Source: Pseudomonadota bacterium
GTDB lineage: Bacteria; Pseudomonadota; Gammaproteobacteria; Burkholderiales; Rhodocyclaceae
Direction: 5' to 3'
NCBI GenBank assembly: GCA_018240785.1
Contig: JAFEFC010000003.1
Coordinates: 124,001-188,000, forward strand
DNA length: 64,000 nucleotides
Part shown: one piece after another, positions 19,547 through 28,993 of the stretch
How the letters are laid out: every line of letters begins with the position of its first letter
Position numbering within the stretch: position 1 is the stretch's first letter
Position numbers and translations under genes: made by a program
Notes under the pieces: model-generated
What the model was told of the DNA's origin: nothing
The model's database searches: none
The model's input: the letters and a program-made list of their open reading frames with translations, nothing else

Positions 19547-20872
19547 ATGCAGACCAGAAAGACCCGAATTCTAGCCGATCTACCGACCCAACTCCTCACC
19601 CGGCCGCGTGCCTGGGCGTTGACCGGGGTCGTCGGCCTCTCCCTGATGGGCGTCGTGGCCGCTGTCGCCGTTCCCCAGCAGGGCCCCTCACAGGTTCCCA
19701 CCGTCGCCGTCATCGAGGCCCTGCCGCCCCCGGTCGCCGTGTCCTCCGCCGCCACCGACCTGCCCTTCGTCAGCGAATTGCGCGTGCAGGGCGGTGACAC
19801 CGCGCAAACCCTGTTCCGCCGCCTGCGCATCGACGATCCGCAAGCGCTCGCAATGCTGACTGAGTCCCCTGACGGCCGTCAGGCCCTGCGCCAATTGCGC
19901 GCGGGCCGCACCGTCACCGCGGTGGTACATGGCGACGGCAGCGTCTTGTCCTTCCGCCTGCCGGTCGGCCAGGACGGCGAGCGGATCGTGCTCGAGCGTG
20001 GCAACGACGGACAGCTCACGCTGCGCACGGACCGGGAGGCCACGACGACGACGCTGGTGGAGATGCGTTCCGGCGTGATCCGCAGCTCGCTGTACGCGGC
20101 GACCGACGCTGCAGAATTGCCCGACGAGGTCGCGAACAAGCTCGTCGAGTTGTTCGGCACCGAGATCGACTTCCACACCGACCTGCGCAAGGGTGATCGC
20201 TTCAACGTGATCTATGAAGCGGTCTACGATCGCGGCGTACCAGTGCGCGCCGGCCGCGTACTGGCGGCCGAATTCGTGAACCAGGGTGAGAGCCACGTCG
20301 TCGTGCTGCACCAGCGCGCCGACAAGGAGCAGTACTACACCGCCGACGGTCGCAGCCTGGGGCAGGCCTTCCTGCGTTCGCCGCTGGAATTCTCGCGCGT
20401 CACCTCGGGCTTTGGCGGGCGCATCCATCCCATCCTGAACCGCGCGCGCGACCATAAGGGGGTCGACTTCGGCGCCCCGACCGGCACGCCGGTCAAGGCG
20501 ACTTCCGACGGCGTCGTCGAATTCGCAGGTACCCAGCGCGGCTACGGCAACCTGATCGTGCTGCAGCACCGCGGCAAGATTTCCACCGCCTACGCGCACC
20601 TCAGTGGTTTCGCCTCCGGCCTCAGGCAGGGCCAGGCGATCAGCCAGGGGGATCTCATCGGTTACGTCGGCACCACGGGCATGTCCACCGGCCCGCACCT
20701 GCACTACGAAGTGCGCATCGACGGCGAAGCGCAGGACCCGATGTCGGTCGAGCTGCCGATCGCCAATGCACTCGAAGGCCGCGAACTACAGGCCTTCAAG
20801 CGCGACACGGCGCCGCTGCTGCACCGCTTCGCGCTGCTCAATCGCGACACGCAACTGGCCCGCGCCAACTGA
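19547..20872 (+). CDS. M23 family peptidoglycan endopeptidase with OapA-type domain
   Basis: 441 aa from ATG 19547. N-terminal membrane anchor (WALTGVVGLSLMGVVAAVAV), an OapA/LysM-like region (VQGGDTAQTLFRRLRID), a beta-rich linker domain, and a C-terminal LytM/M23 domain with HPILNRARDHKGVDF (zinc His and Asp) and HLHYEV (zinc His). It is a probable envelope-bound zinc endopeptidase of the YebA/MepM type that cleaves peptide cross-links during cell growth. A TAGAAT (19500-19505) upstream is a candidate -10. Confidence 0.88.
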   Translation: MQTRKTRILADLPTQLLTRPRAWALTGVVGLSLMGVVAAVAVPQQGPSQVPTVAVIEALPPPVAVSSAATDLPFVSELRVQGGDTAQTLFRRLRIDDPQALAMLTESPDGRQALRQLRAGRTVTAVVHGDGSVLSFRLPVGQDGERIVLERGNDGQLTLRTDREATTTTLVEMRSGVIRSSLYAATDAAELPDEVANKLVELFGTEIDFHTDLRKGDRFNVIYEAVYDRGVPVRAGRVLAAEFVNQGESHVVVLHQRADKEQYYTADGRSLGQAFLRSPLEFSRVTSGFGGRIHPILNRARDHKGVDFGAPTGTPVKATSDGVVEFAGTQRGYGNLIVLQHRGKISTAYAHLSGFASGLRQGQAISQGDLIGYVGTTGMSTGPHLHYEVRIDGEAQDPMSVELPIANALEGRELQAFKRDTAPLLHRFALLNRDTQLARAN

Positions 20873-20909
20873 GCCGGGTTGGCGCCACGATCGGCGCGCA
20901 CCAAGAGAC

Positions 20910-20936
20910 GCGGGGCGCCGATGGCGCCCCGCTTTT
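20910..20936. terminator. terminator between the M23 peptidase gene and erpA
   Basis: 10-bp perfect stem gcggggcgcc / ggcgccccgc with a GAT loop followed by TTTT. It lies 37 bp after the peptidase stop and can also act for the convergent erpA. Confidence 0.85.
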
Positions 20937-20960
20937 CATTCCACGCTGCCGCTGAGAAAA

Positions 20961-21311
20961 TCAGACGGAGAAGGAAGAACCACAGCCGCAGGTGCTGGTG
21001 GCGTTAGGATTGCGAATCACGAACTGCGAGCCTTCCAGGCCTTCGGAGTAATCGATCTCGGCACCCAGGAGATACTGGTAGCTCATCGGGTCGATGAGCA
21101 GCGTGACGCCGTTCTTCTCGTAAGCCGTATCGTCCTCGTTCACTTCCTCGTCGAAAGTGAAGCCGTACTGGAAGCCGGAGCAGCCACCGCCGGACACGAA
21201 CACACGGAGTTTCAGACCGGGATTGCCTTCCTCTTCGATCAGCTCGCGAACCTTGTTCGCGGCATTGTCGGTAAAGACGAGAATTTCGGGGGTTTCGGCT
21301 ACAGCGTTCAT
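20961..21311 (-). CDS. erpA: iron-sulfur cluster insertion protein ErpA
   Basis: 116 aa from ATG 21311 with AGGAGAAAAT upstream. An A-type carrier with the three conserved cysteines: [11 protein letters not shown] and the C-terminal TCGCGSSF. It delivers [4Fe-4S] clusters to apoproteins such as IspG and respiratory enzymes. It lies downstream of argC on the same strand, a common betaproteobacterial gene order. Confidence 0.96.
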   Translation of the reverse strand: MNAVAETPEILVFTDNAANKVRELIEEEGNPGLKLRVFVSGGGCSGFQYGFTFDEEVNEDDTAYEKNGVTLLIDPMSYQYLLGAEIDYSEGLEGSQFVIRNPNATSTCGCGSSFSV

Positions 21312-21402
21312 ATTTTCTCCTCTGCAGGGGTATGGAGCGGATGATGCGCCATCCGACCCTTTATCGTCAAAATCTGATTGTCCGGGACGCGACAAGTTCC
21401 CG

Positions 21403-22431
21403 TCACGGGCTGACCGGCACGATGTCGAGCGCGGTGCTTTCTTCGAAGCCGAACATGATGTTGAGGTTCTGCACCGCCTGGCCGGCCGCGCCCTTCACCA
21501 GGTTGTCGATCACCGACAGCACCACCACCGTGTCCCCGCCCTGCGGCCGGTGCACCGCGATGCGGCAAAGGTTGGAGGCGCGCACCGAGCGCGTTTCGGG
21601 ATGGCTGCCCGCCGGCATCACATCGACGAAGGGCTCTCCGGCAAAGCGCTGCTCGTAGAGCGCCTGCAGGTCGACGTCCTTCGTCAGGCGGGCGTACAGC
21701 GTGGCGTGGATGCCGCGGATCATCGGCGTGAGGTGCGGCACGAAAGTCAGCCCCACCGGCTGGCCAGCGAAGCGCGTCAGCCCTTGGCGGATTTCGGGCA
21801 GATGGCGGTGGCCCGCCACGCCGTAGGCCTTGAAGCTGTCCGCCGACTCGGAAAAGAGGGTGTGCACCTCCGCCTTGCGGCCGGCGCCCGATACGCCCGA
21901 CTTGGCGTCGGCAATGAGGTCGGAAAGGTCGACCGCACCGGCCTCGACCAGCGGCAGGAAGCCGAGCTGCACCGCAGTCGGATAGCAGCCGGGGTTGGCC
22001 AGCACACGCGCCTTGCGGATCTGTTCGCGGCTGGTCTCGGGCAGGCCATACACGGCCTCGGCGACGAGCTCGGGTGCGGCATGCTTCATGCCGTACCATT
22101 TTTCCCACTCGGCAATATCGCGAATGCGGAAGTCCGCCGCGAGGTCGATGATACGCACGCCGGCCGCCACCAGTTCAGCCGCCTGCTGCATGGCGATGCC
22201 GTTGGGCGTGGCGAAGAACACCGCGTCGCACTTGTCCAGCGCCGCTTCCTGCGGCGTGACGAACCTCAGATTCACGCGTCCGCGCAAGCTCGGGAACATG
22301 TCCGACACCGCCATGCCGGCTTCGCCGCGCGAGGTGATCGCCACCAGTTCGACCTGTGGATGGCGTGACAGCAGTCGCAGCAGCTCAACGCCGGTGTAAC
22401 CCGTCCCGCCAACAACGCCAACCTTGATCAT
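21403..22431 (-). CDS. argC: N-acetyl-gamma-glutamyl-phosphate reductase
   Basis: 342 aa, type 1 ArgC. NADP-binding [18 protein letters not shown], the catalytic Cys in [14 protein letters not shown], and HLTPMIRGI. It reduces N-acetylglutamyl phosphate to the semialdehyde in arginine synthesis. The start is preceded by ggaagcgac. Confidence 0.97.
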   Translation of the reverse strand: MIKVGVVGGTGYTGVELLRLLSRHPQVELVAITSRGEAGMAVSDMFPSLRGRVNLRFVTPQEAALDKCDAVFFATPNGIAMQQAAELVAAGVRIIDLAADFRIRDIAEWEKWYGMKHAAPELVAEAVYGLPETSREQIRKARVLANPGCYPTAVQLGFLPLVEAGAVDLSDLIADAKSGVSGAGRKAEVHTLFSESADSFKAYGVAGHRHLPEIRQGLTRFAGQPVGLTFVPHLTPMIRGIHATLYARLTKDVDLQALYEQRFAGEPFVDVMPAGSHPETRSVRASNLCRIAVHRPQGGDTVVVLSVIDNLVKGAAGQAVQNLNIMFGFEESTALDIVPVSP

Positions 22432-22508
22432 GTCGCTTCCTTGCCTGATTCGAGAACAGAGCCGCGATTATCGCATCCCGCGACCGGCAAGGGAGCGTGC
22501 ACCGGCGC

Positions 22509-24563
22509 TCAGTGCATGCGACCGAGCTTGCGATAGAGCGTGTTGCGGCTGACACCCAGGCGGCGCGCGGCCGCCGAGATGTTGCCGCCGACCTCGCGCA
22601 TCACCGAGGTGATCGCCTCCAGCTTGATCTCGTCCAGGCTGCGCGGCTCGGCCTTCAGCCGGCCTCCCGCGTGTTCCGGCTCCTCGACGGGTGCCGGCTG
22701 TGCGGCACCTGCGCCACCGCGGGGCCGCGTCGGCGCGTCGTCGAAGGGTTCGCTGCCGAACAGGTCCTCCGGCAGATGGATGGCGCGCAACTCGTGCTCG
22801 TCCTCGTCCATCAGCGCCACCGCCAGGCGCAGCACGTTGTGCAACTGGCGCAGGTTGCCGGGCCAGGCGTAGCGCTCGAAGAAGTTCATCACCTCGTCGC
22901 TGATCGAAACCCCAGAGCGACGCACTTCCGCCAGTTCTGCGCCGAAGATGCTCTCCACCAATGGCCGGATGTCGCTGCGCTCGCGCAGTGGAGGCAGCGT
23001 GACGGTCAGGCCGTTGATGCGGTAGTAGAGGTCTTCGCGGAATTCACTTGCCGCCACCGCTTCGCGCAATGCACGGTGCGTTGCGCAAACCAGCGAGATA
23101 TCCACCGGGATCGACTTCGTCGAGCCGATCGGCGTCACGCAGCGCTCCTGCAACACGCGCAGCAGCCGTGTCTGCATCGCCAGCGGCATGTCACCGATTT
23201 CATCCAGGAACAAGGTGCCGCCGTGCGCCAGTTGCACCTTGCCGACACCGCCTTCGCGACGGGCTCCGGTGAAGGCGCCGCCCACGTAGCCGAAGAGTTC
23301 GGACTCGATCAGGTTCTCGGGAATGGCCGCGCAGTTGACCGCCACGAAGGGACCGTCGGCACGCGGGCCGCTGTTGTGGAATGCGCGCGCGAAGAGTTCC
23401 TTGCCCACGCCGGATTCGCCCTGGATCAGCAGCGGGATGCCCTTTCCCTCGATGCGCATCGCCCGGTCCAGCGCACGCTGCAGCCGTTCGTCGCCCGTCG
23501 AGAGGCTGGCGAGCGAGACCTCGCCGCTGCGCTTGCCACCGCCTGCCGCCTCGCCCCTCGCAGCCGGCTCGGCCACTGGTGCCGGAGCGGTCACGGAGGC
23601 CATCGCCTGCATGCCGGGATTCGACACCATCAACGGACGCAGCGAACGCACCTGGAGATAGAGCTCGCCTCCCTGACGCAGGTCCAGCTTGAGCAGCGCA
23701 TTGGGCGCCATCGATGCGCGGTCGAGGATGGCGCCAAAGCCGATCTTGAACAGGCTCGCGAAGCTCGACACCGTCGCACTGCGGCCCGCCCGCGTCAGCC
23801 ACTCGCGCCCTGCACCATTGGCGCCCAGGACGGTCCCATCCGCACCGAGCGCGATGAGCCCCTCCTGCAGGCTGCCGAGATACTCCGGGCGCGGATGAAA
23901 CGCGATCAGGATGTCGTTCGGATAACGCGCCTCGAACAGACGCTTTTCCAGCAACTGCACCGACAGCCGCACCAGCCCCAGGGTGTGGCGCTGCGGGTTG
24001 CGAAAATCGCCCGAGATATCGAGTACCCCTGCCAATTCGCCGTCGGCGCCGATGATCGGCGCCGCACTGCAGGTCAGGAAGCTGTTGCGGTCGAGGTAGT
24101 GCTCCGAGCCCAGCACCTCCACCGCCAGGCGTTCCTCGATCGCAGTGCCGATGCCATTGGTGCCGCGCAAACCTTCGCTCCAGCATGCTCCGGGCTGCAA
24201 GGCAACCCGGCCGGCGCGATCGACAAAGGACGGATCGCCCAGGCTGTGGATGATCGTGCCGTCCACATCGGCCAGCAGCACCATGCTGCCCGAGGCCCGG
24301 ATCTGGTCGAACACATGCTCCATGACGCCGCCCGCGTGTGCCAGCAGCACGGCGTTCCGCTCCCTGGACTCCGCCAGTTGCAGGCGGCCGACCGGCTCCA
24401 GCGGACGGCTGTCCGTGTGGTCGAGACCGCTGTCGCGACAGCGCTGCCACGAGCGCACGATCGTCGGCGAAATCGCGCTTTCGGGAACGATTCCGTCGTC
24501 GAAAAACTTCTGGCGCGCGATCACGATGGCGTGATCCCGCGAATCCTTAGGCTGGAGCAACAC
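22509..24563 (-). CDS. sigma-54-dependent transcriptional activator, AcoR-like
   Basis: 684 aa from GTG 24563, which follows GGAAGGAGGAGGTGGG. Order: an N-terminal sensory region with a GAF domain (about 70-200), a PAS-like segment, an AAA+ domain with Walker A GESGVGKE near residue 380 and the sigma-54-contacting GAFTGA near 428, and a C-terminal Fis-type HTH (ISAAARRLGVSRNTLYRKLG). AcoR-like activators respond to alcohols, acetoin or their oxidation products. A 25-bp element at 24645-24669 upstream of this gene recurs upstream of xoxF, which has a sigma-54 promoter, so this is the leading candidate xoxF regulator (inference). Confidence 0.9.
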   Translation of the reverse strand: MLLQPKDSRDHAIVIARQKFFDDGIVPESAISPTIVRSWQRCRDSGLDHTDSRPLEPVGRLQLAESRERNAVLLAHAGGVMEHVFDQIRASGSMVLLADVDGTIIHSLGDPSFVDRAGRVALQPGACWSEGLRGTNGIGTAIEERLAVEVLGSEHYLDRNSFLTCSAAPIIGADGELAGVLDISGDFRNPQRHTLGLVRLSVQLLEKRLFEARYPNDILIAFHPRPEYLGSLQEGLIALGADGTVLGANGAGREWLTRAGRSATVSSFASLFKIGFGAILDRASMAPNALLKLDLRQGGELYLQVRSLRPLMVSNPGMQAMASVTAPAPVAEPAARGEAAGGGKRSGEVSLASLSTGDERLQRALDRAMRIEGKGIPLLIQGESGVGKELFARAFHNSGPRADGPFVAVNCAAIPENLIESELFGYVGGAFTGARREGGVGKVQLAHGGTLFLDEIGDMPLAMQTRLLRVLQERCVTPIGSTKSIPVDISLVCATHRALREAVAASEFREDLYYRINGLTVTLPPLRERSDIRPLVESIFGAELAEVRRSGVSISDEVMNFFERYAWPGNLRQLHNVLRLAVALMDEDEHELRAIHLPEDLFGSEPFDDAPTRPRGGAGAAQPAPVEEPEHAGGRLKAEPRSLDEIKLEAITSVMREVGGNISAAARRLGVSRNTLYRKLGRMH

Positions 24564-24604
24564 CCCACCTCCTCCTTCCCTCGGCGTCTGGCTCGACGCC
24601 GCGC

Positions 24605-24669
24605 GTGACCTGTCCGAGGTCTTGCTTATCGTGATTGTGATGCGCCAAAAATTAGCACCTGCACCACTT
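24605..24669 (-). promoter_or_regulatory. upstream region of the sigma-54 activator gene with shared element
   Basis: Positions 24645-24669 match 50724-50748 upstream of xoxF at 22 of 25 positions (CCAAAAA-n-TAGCAC-n-TGC-n-CCACTT on the plus strand). A second 12-mer, GTGACCTGTCCG at 24605-24616, recurs exactly at 59183-59194. This looks like autoregulation by the activator or a shared promoter/operator. Confidence 0.55.
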
Positions 24670-24714
24670 CGAAGCAACTCATCCGAGGGAAAACGCCGCC
24701 AATCCTGCCCAAAA

Positions 24715-25440
24715 TCAGCGAGCGCGCGTGCAGACCTGCCGGTGCTGCCCACCCCAGGCGCTCAAGTCGCTCAAATCGTCGACCACCGGCCAGCCGTTCC
24801 GTTCGGCATGGCGTCGCAGACCGTCATCGGGATGGACCGCGACCGGATGGCTGACCGCGGCAAGCAGCGGCAGGTCGCTGCGCGAATCGGAATAAAAGAT
24901 CGTGCGCGAGAAGCCGGCCCAGTCTTCGCCGCGGGACTGCAGCCATGCTGCCACGCGGCGGACCTTGGCCGCACCGTGGCACAGCTCGCCCTCGATCTCG
25001 CCAGTATGACGTTCGTCGGCGCCACGCTGCGCCTCGCTGGCAAGCAGATGCTCGATGCCGAAGGCCTGCGCCAGCGGCGCCGCGATCGCGCGGGTGGTGG
25101 CGGTGACGATGCAGCAAAGGTCGCCCGCCGCGCGGTGACGCTCGACCAGCGCACGCGACGCGGCGGGAACGACGTCGGCGAGCGTCGCGGCAAAGCGCTG
25201 CTGAAATGCAGCAAGCTGCGCGCCCGGCAGGCGTGCCAGGCTGCCCAGCACGAAACGATGCAGCGTCACCGCATCCCCCTCGCCCGCGAGGTAACGCTGG
25301 CACAGCGCCAGATAGGCTTCGTCGAACCCGTCCTCCAGCACACCGCAGCGCATCAGGAAACGCACCCAGTGCATGCCGCTGTCGAAAGGCACGAGGGTGA
25401 AATCGAGATCGAACAGTGCGAGCGCGCGTTCAGAGGTCAC
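24715..25440 (-). CDS. HAD-superfamily hydrolase, subfamily IB
   Basis: 241 aa from GTG 25440, overlapping the pabBC stop region by 11 bp. Motif I FDLDFTLVPFDS (nucleophile and acid/base Asp), motif II CIVTATT and motif III/IV FYSDSRSDLPLL. The family includes phosphoserine phosphatase-like and PGP-synthase-associated phosphatases. Coupling with pabBC leaves open a role in folate or pterin metabolism, but the substrate cannot be read from sequence. Confidence 0.85.
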   Translation of the reverse strand: MTSERALALFDLDFTLVPFDSGMHWVRFLMRCGVLEDGFDEAYLALCQRYLAGEGDAVTLHRFVLGSLARLPGAQLAAFQQRFAATLADVVPAASRALVERHRAAGDLCCIVTATTRAIAAPLAQAFGIEHLLASEAQRGADERHTGEIEGELCHGAAKVRRVAAWLQSRGEDWAGFSRTIFYSDSRSDLPLLAAVSHPVAVHPDDGLRRHAERNGWPVVDDLSDLSAWGGQHRQVCTRAR

Positions 25441-27331
25441 AAACCGCGCTCCCTTCAAGCAACCGCGCCTCGCGCGCACCCCGCAGCGCATTGCAGACCA
25501 CGATGCGCTCGGCACGATGGAGGTCGGTCAATTTCACCGCAGCCTCGCGCGCACGCCATGCAGGATCGTCCAGCAGCACGCCACGCATCACGCCCGGCAG
25601 CACGCCCGCCGCGAGCGGCGGCGTGACCCACTCGCCGTCGAGCAGCAGGAAGACGTTGCTGCGCCCGCCTTCGGTCAGATGCCCCATACGGTTATGGAAC
25701 AGCACATCGAACGCGCCCTGGCGCGTCGCCTCGGCCACTGCCGCGTCGTAGCGGGCGCGCAGCGTGGTCTTGTGGCGCAGCAGGGGATCGCCTTCATCCA
25801 TGGGGTCGGCTGCGACGAGCAGCGACACCGGTCCGTCCGCAAGCGCATCGAGCGGCGCCACGACGATGTCGAAATGGCCGTCCTTGCGCAAAGCGAGGCG
25901 CAGCCGATGCGCCCGGTCACCCGCCAGTGCGCCAACCTGGGCGGCAAGGGCTGCACGAATGTCGCCTTCCGGCAGTGCGAAACCGAGCTCGACCGCACTC
26001 CGCGCGAGGCGGGCCAGATGCCGCTCGAGGTGACGCACGCCGTCGCCGCGCGTGGCGTACATCGTCTCGAACAGGCTGAAGCCGGGGTCGAGCCCGGTGA
26101 GGAAGCGTGCCTTCAGCCGGCACTCCTCGTACTCGTCGTCGGCACGGCTGTCGATCACGATGCCGGCGCCGATGCCCAGCCGCCCCGGGCGCAGGCCCCC
26201 AGGGCCCGCGGCCTCGAGGGTCAGCGTGCGGATCGCCACCGATAGGCAGAAGTCGCCGCATGCCGCATGCACCCGATCGCCGGCCGGCGCATCGATCCAG
26301 CCGATGCTGCCAGTGTAGAGGCCACGCGGTGTGGTCTCCAGGCCGGCGATGAGCTGCATGGTGCGGTGCTTGGGCGCGCCGGTGATCGAGCCGCAGGGAA
26401 ACAGCGCGCGCAGCAGATCGGCAAAGCCGACCTCGTCCGGCAGCTCGGCCTCGATCATCGACGTCATCTGGAACACCGTCGGGTAGGCCTCGACCGAGAA
26501 CAAGGCTGGCACGCGGACGCTGCCGGTGCGCGCGATGCGGCCCAGATCGTTGCGCAGCAGGTCAACGATCATCAGGTTCTCGGCGCGATTCTTGGTGTCG
26601 CCGCCGAGTATGCGCGCGATCTCGCTGTCGCCTTCGGGCACGCTGGCGCGCGACGCCGTGCCCTTCATCGGCCTCGCTTCGAGCCGGCCGCCGCGGTTGC
26701 GCAGGAAAAGCTCCGGCGAGCACGACAGCACATGCGTCGGACCGCCGCCCCCCGACGGCGGCAGCGCGATGAAGGCACCGAAAGCCACCGGCTGGCGCGC
26801 ACGCAGCCGCCGGTACAGGCTGATCGGCGAGCCGAAGCTGCGCAGATCGAGGCGGTAGGTGTAATTGACCTGGTAGGTTTCGCCTTCGCGGATCGCCGCG
26901 TGGATGCGATCGATGGCATGGCGAAATGCATCGCGATCCACGCTGGGCTGCAGGTCCAGCACGCCAGCCGGCGCGGGCGTCGCAGCCGCCGCGTCCAGGT
27001 TGAGCGCGGCACGCTCACGTTGCGCCAGCCAGACATCGACCTGCGCTGTGGACAAGTGTTGCAGCGACTCGAAGAGCAGCACGCGAAGTGCTCCGCCGTC
27101 CTCCGGCGCCAGGGCCTCGTCGCCCGCATGCTGCAGGCGCGCGCCCCACTCGTAATCGGCCAGGACCACCGCATGACGGCCAGCGCGAAGCTCGCGTTCC
27201 ACCTCGGCCCACGCTTCGTCGAGGCGCGCCGGGTCGTCGCAGCGGCATTCGCGCACGAAACCCGTGTAGAGACGGCTCGTCGGCGCCGCCTCGGTGGCGG
27301 CGCAGTCGTCGAGCAGGGCGAAGCACTCCAT
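25430..27331 (-). CDS. pabB: aminodeoxychorismate synthase component I fused to class-IV aminotransferase/lyase (PabBC)
   Basis: 633 aa. The N-terminal two thirds is the chorismate-binding domain (GETYQVNYTYRL, KGTASR, RNDLGRIARTGSV, PCGSITGAPKHRTMQLI); the C-terminal 200 residues form a PLP class-IV domain like 4-amino-4-deoxychorismate lyase (FETMYATRGDGVRHLERHL, EGGRSNVFLLLDG). The fusion makes p-aminobenzoate from chorismate. p-Aminobenzoate is used for folate and, via beta-RFAP synthase, for H4MPT, which fits the adjacent C1 island. It ends 19 bp from the Fae-like gene on the same strand. Confidence 0.94.
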   Translation of the reverse strand: MECFALLDDCAATEAAPTSRLYTGFVRECRCDDPARLDEAWAEVERELRAGRHAVVLADYEWGARLQHAGDEALAPEDGGALRVLLFESLQHLSTAQVDVWLAQRERAALNLDAAAATPAPAGVLDLQPSVDRDAFRHAIDRIHAAIREGETYQVNYTYRLDLRSFGSPISLYRRLRARQPVAFGAFIALPPSGGGGPTHVLSCSPELFLRNRGGRLEARPMKGTASRASVPEGDSEIARILGGDTKNRAENLMIVDLLRNDLGRIARTGSVRVPALFSVEAYPTVFQMTSMIEAELPDEVGFADLLRALFPCGSITGAPKHRTMQLIAGLETTPRGLYTGSIGWIDAPAGDRVHAACGDFCLSVAIRTLTLEAAGPGGLRPGRLGIGAGIVIDSRADDEYEECRLKARFLTGLDPGFSLFETMYATRGDGVRHLERHLARLARSAVELGFALPEGDIRAALAAQVGALAGDRAHRLRLALRKDGHFDIVVAPLDALADGPVSLLVAADPMDEGDPLLRHKTTLRARYDAAVAEATRQGAFDVLFHNRMGHLTEGGRSNVFLLLDGEWVTPPLAAGVLPGVMRGVLLDDPAWRAREAAVKLTDLHRAERIVVCNALRGAREARLLEGSAVCDL

Positions 27332-27350
27332 CGCGGCAGGGGGCAGAAGC

Positions 27351-27881
27351 TCAGCTCCAGTCGTCGTAGTCGTGCTTGATCGTGTGCCGGTTGGCGATCA
27401 GCTCGTCGATCGAGGGCTCGTTGTTCAGCGCGCGCTTGATGGCGAGCTTGGTGGCCTCGTAGTTGGTGCGGTACATGTCCTTCTTGTCGAGGTTCGGGTC
27501 GGTCGCGCAGCGCGGGTCGATCCACACCAGGCTGATGATGCACAGTTCGTCGACGAGCTCTTTCGGGATGATGCCGTCGATCACGCAGTCGAGCACTGCA
27601 TCGGCAGTCGCCGACTGCACCACGCCGCCGAACAGCTCGATGTTCGTCATGTCCTTCAGCGTGACCTTGGGCACGGTGATCGTCGCCGGGCGGACTAGTT
27701 GGTTGCAGGCGCGGATCGCGAACATCGCGGTGTGGCCCTTGGTCTGCGCCATCATGTTGGCGAAGGCCTGGCCGACCGGGCCGTCGGTGCGGCCGATCAG
27801 GATCTCGGGCATCGCGTCGGTGAATTGACCTTCGGCGGCGAGCACGGTGGCTTCGCCGGCGTGGAAAACGTACTTGCTCAT
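27351..27881 (-). CDS. formaldehyde-activating-enzyme-like protein lacking the catalytic His
   Basis: 176 aa Fae homologue. The shared framework IG...P..AF..MM, KVTLKDM and RTNYEATKLAIKRALNNEPSIDEL is clear against the canonical fae product encoded at 43167-43676. An ungapped alignment around IGRTDGPVGQAF puts Met24 where canonical Fae has the conserved His of NEVAHID, and Glu26 for the Asp. Such Fae paralogues are known in methylotrophs and their role is unsettled (sensor, carrier or a different aldehyde). Same strand as fhcBADC upstream and pabBC downstream. Confidence 0.85.
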   Translation of the reverse strand: MSKYVFHAGEATVLAAEGQFTDAMPEILIGRTDGPVGQAFANMMAQTKGHTAMFAIRACNQLVRPATITVPKVTLKDMTNIELFGGVVQSATADAVLDCVIDGIIPKELVDELCIISLVWIDPRCATDPNLDKKDMYRTNYEATKLAIKRALNNEPSIDELIANRHTIKHDYDDWS

Positions 27882-27992
27882 GAGGACTCCGGAAGAGACG
27901 CGTTGAAGAATCGGCCAGGCGGCATTCTAGGGCCTGGTTGGAGTAAGAAGGAGTCACGGGCGCGACAGGCATTGGCTTGTTGCCGACAATCC

Positions 27993-28089
27993 GGTCTGGC
28001 GGCCCGGGATGTGCGGAGCGGGCGAGGACTGTCTGAGCCCGAAGGGCGAGTTCCGCAGCCCGACGGAGCACATCCCGGGCCGCCAGACC
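27993..28089. repeat. 22-bp perfect inverted repeat with structured 53-nt loop
   Basis: Left arm 27993-28014 and right arm 28068-28089 are exact reverse complements. The loop holds two further small hairpins, each bounded by GGGC...GCCC (28020-28040 and 28044-28061), so an RNA could fold as a three-way junction. It lies in the 287-bp gap between fhcC and the Fae-like gene, which contains no credible ORF. No T-run follows on either strand. Confidence 0.7.
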
Positions 28090-28168
28090 TACCGTTTTAC
28101 CAGCCTCACGGGCGAGAAACCCGAGGCACATACGGCCTTGCGAACTAGAACTGCGCACCCCGGGCCTG

Positions 28169-28993
28169 TCAGCCGGCGATCAGCCACTCACCCTTGCCGT
28201 CCGCCGCCAGATCGCCGACGACACGTCGCGGCGCGCGCGCGGGTCGCCCCTCGAAGGCGGGGTGCAGCTTGCCGAGGCTGCGCGACAGCAGCGCCCACAT
28301 CACGCGAATGTCGTGGCTCGTTTCGGCAAACGTCGCCGGCACGTCGGGTGCCGACCCGCCGAACACCAGCGTGCCGCGGCGCATGCCGTAGCCGCAGTGG
28401 GCACCGACCCGCCCGGCCAGCGCGATCGTTCCTGCCACCATGCGCGAGGCGCAGAAATCGCCGGCATCGCCCAGCAACAGTACGGTGCCGCGCCGCATGC
28501 GGTCGCCGAAGCGGGCGCCGGCGTTGCCACGCACGACCAGCGTGCCGCCGCGCATGCCGTCCATGCTGCCGGGCAAGGCGCCGGCGGCAAAGTCGCCGAC
28601 ATCGCCAAGCACTTCCAGCCGGCCGCCCGCCATCTCGCAGGCGGCCAGGTGACCGGCGCTCCCGTCGACGACGATTTCGCCAGCGCGCATCGCGGCGCCG
28701 AGGTAATCGCCGACCTCGCCGGTCACGCTCAGGCGCCCGCCGTCCATGCCCTGGCCGATGCGGTCGAAGCGGCGCAAGTCGCCCTCGATGCGCAGCTCGG
28801 GCGCCTCCGACGGCAAGGCGTCGACATCGAACAGTTCGCCCAGCTCGACATGCGCGTTGGCATGCCGCAGTTCCAGCCGCGCGACCTCGCCGACGTCACG
28901 GCCGGCCAGCACCGCAGGCTGCAGCGGACTCAGATCCACGCGGAAGTCGGGCTGCGCGCGCAGGCGCAGGCGGAAACCCTGTGCTGCGCTCAT
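28169..28993 (-). CDS. fhcC: formylmethanofuran dehydrogenase/hydrolase subunit C
   Basis: 274 aa from ATG 28993, overlapping the fhcD stop by 4 bp. A glutamate-synthase-alpha-C-like beta-helix of repeated GxxGD/GxxAG turns (MAGGRLEVLGDVGDFAAG, MRGGTLVVRGNAGARFG, MRRGTVLLLGDAGDF), the FwdC/FhcC fold. In methylotrophs FhcC is part of the FhcABCD formyltransferase/hydrolase complex that moves formyl from H4MPT to methanofuran and releases formate. Confidence 0.93.
   Translation of the reverse strand: MSAAQGFRLRLRAQPDFRVDLSPLQPAVLAGRDVGEVARLELRHANAHVELGELFDVDALPSEAPELRIEGDLRRFDRIGQGMDGGRLSVTGEVGDYLGAAMRAGEIVVDGSAGHLAACEMAGGRLEVLGDVGDFAAGALPGSMDGMRGGTLVVRGNAGARFGDRMRRGTVLLLGDAGDFCASRMVAGTIALAGRVGAHCGYGMRRGTLVFGGSAPDVPATFAETSHDIRVMWALLSRSLGKLHPAFEGRPARAPRRVVGDLAADGKGEWLIAG

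Noticed and set aside
24640-24670. The shared element as a -24/-12 promoter itself
   Set aside because: On neither strand does it give GG and GC at the spacing required for sigma-54.
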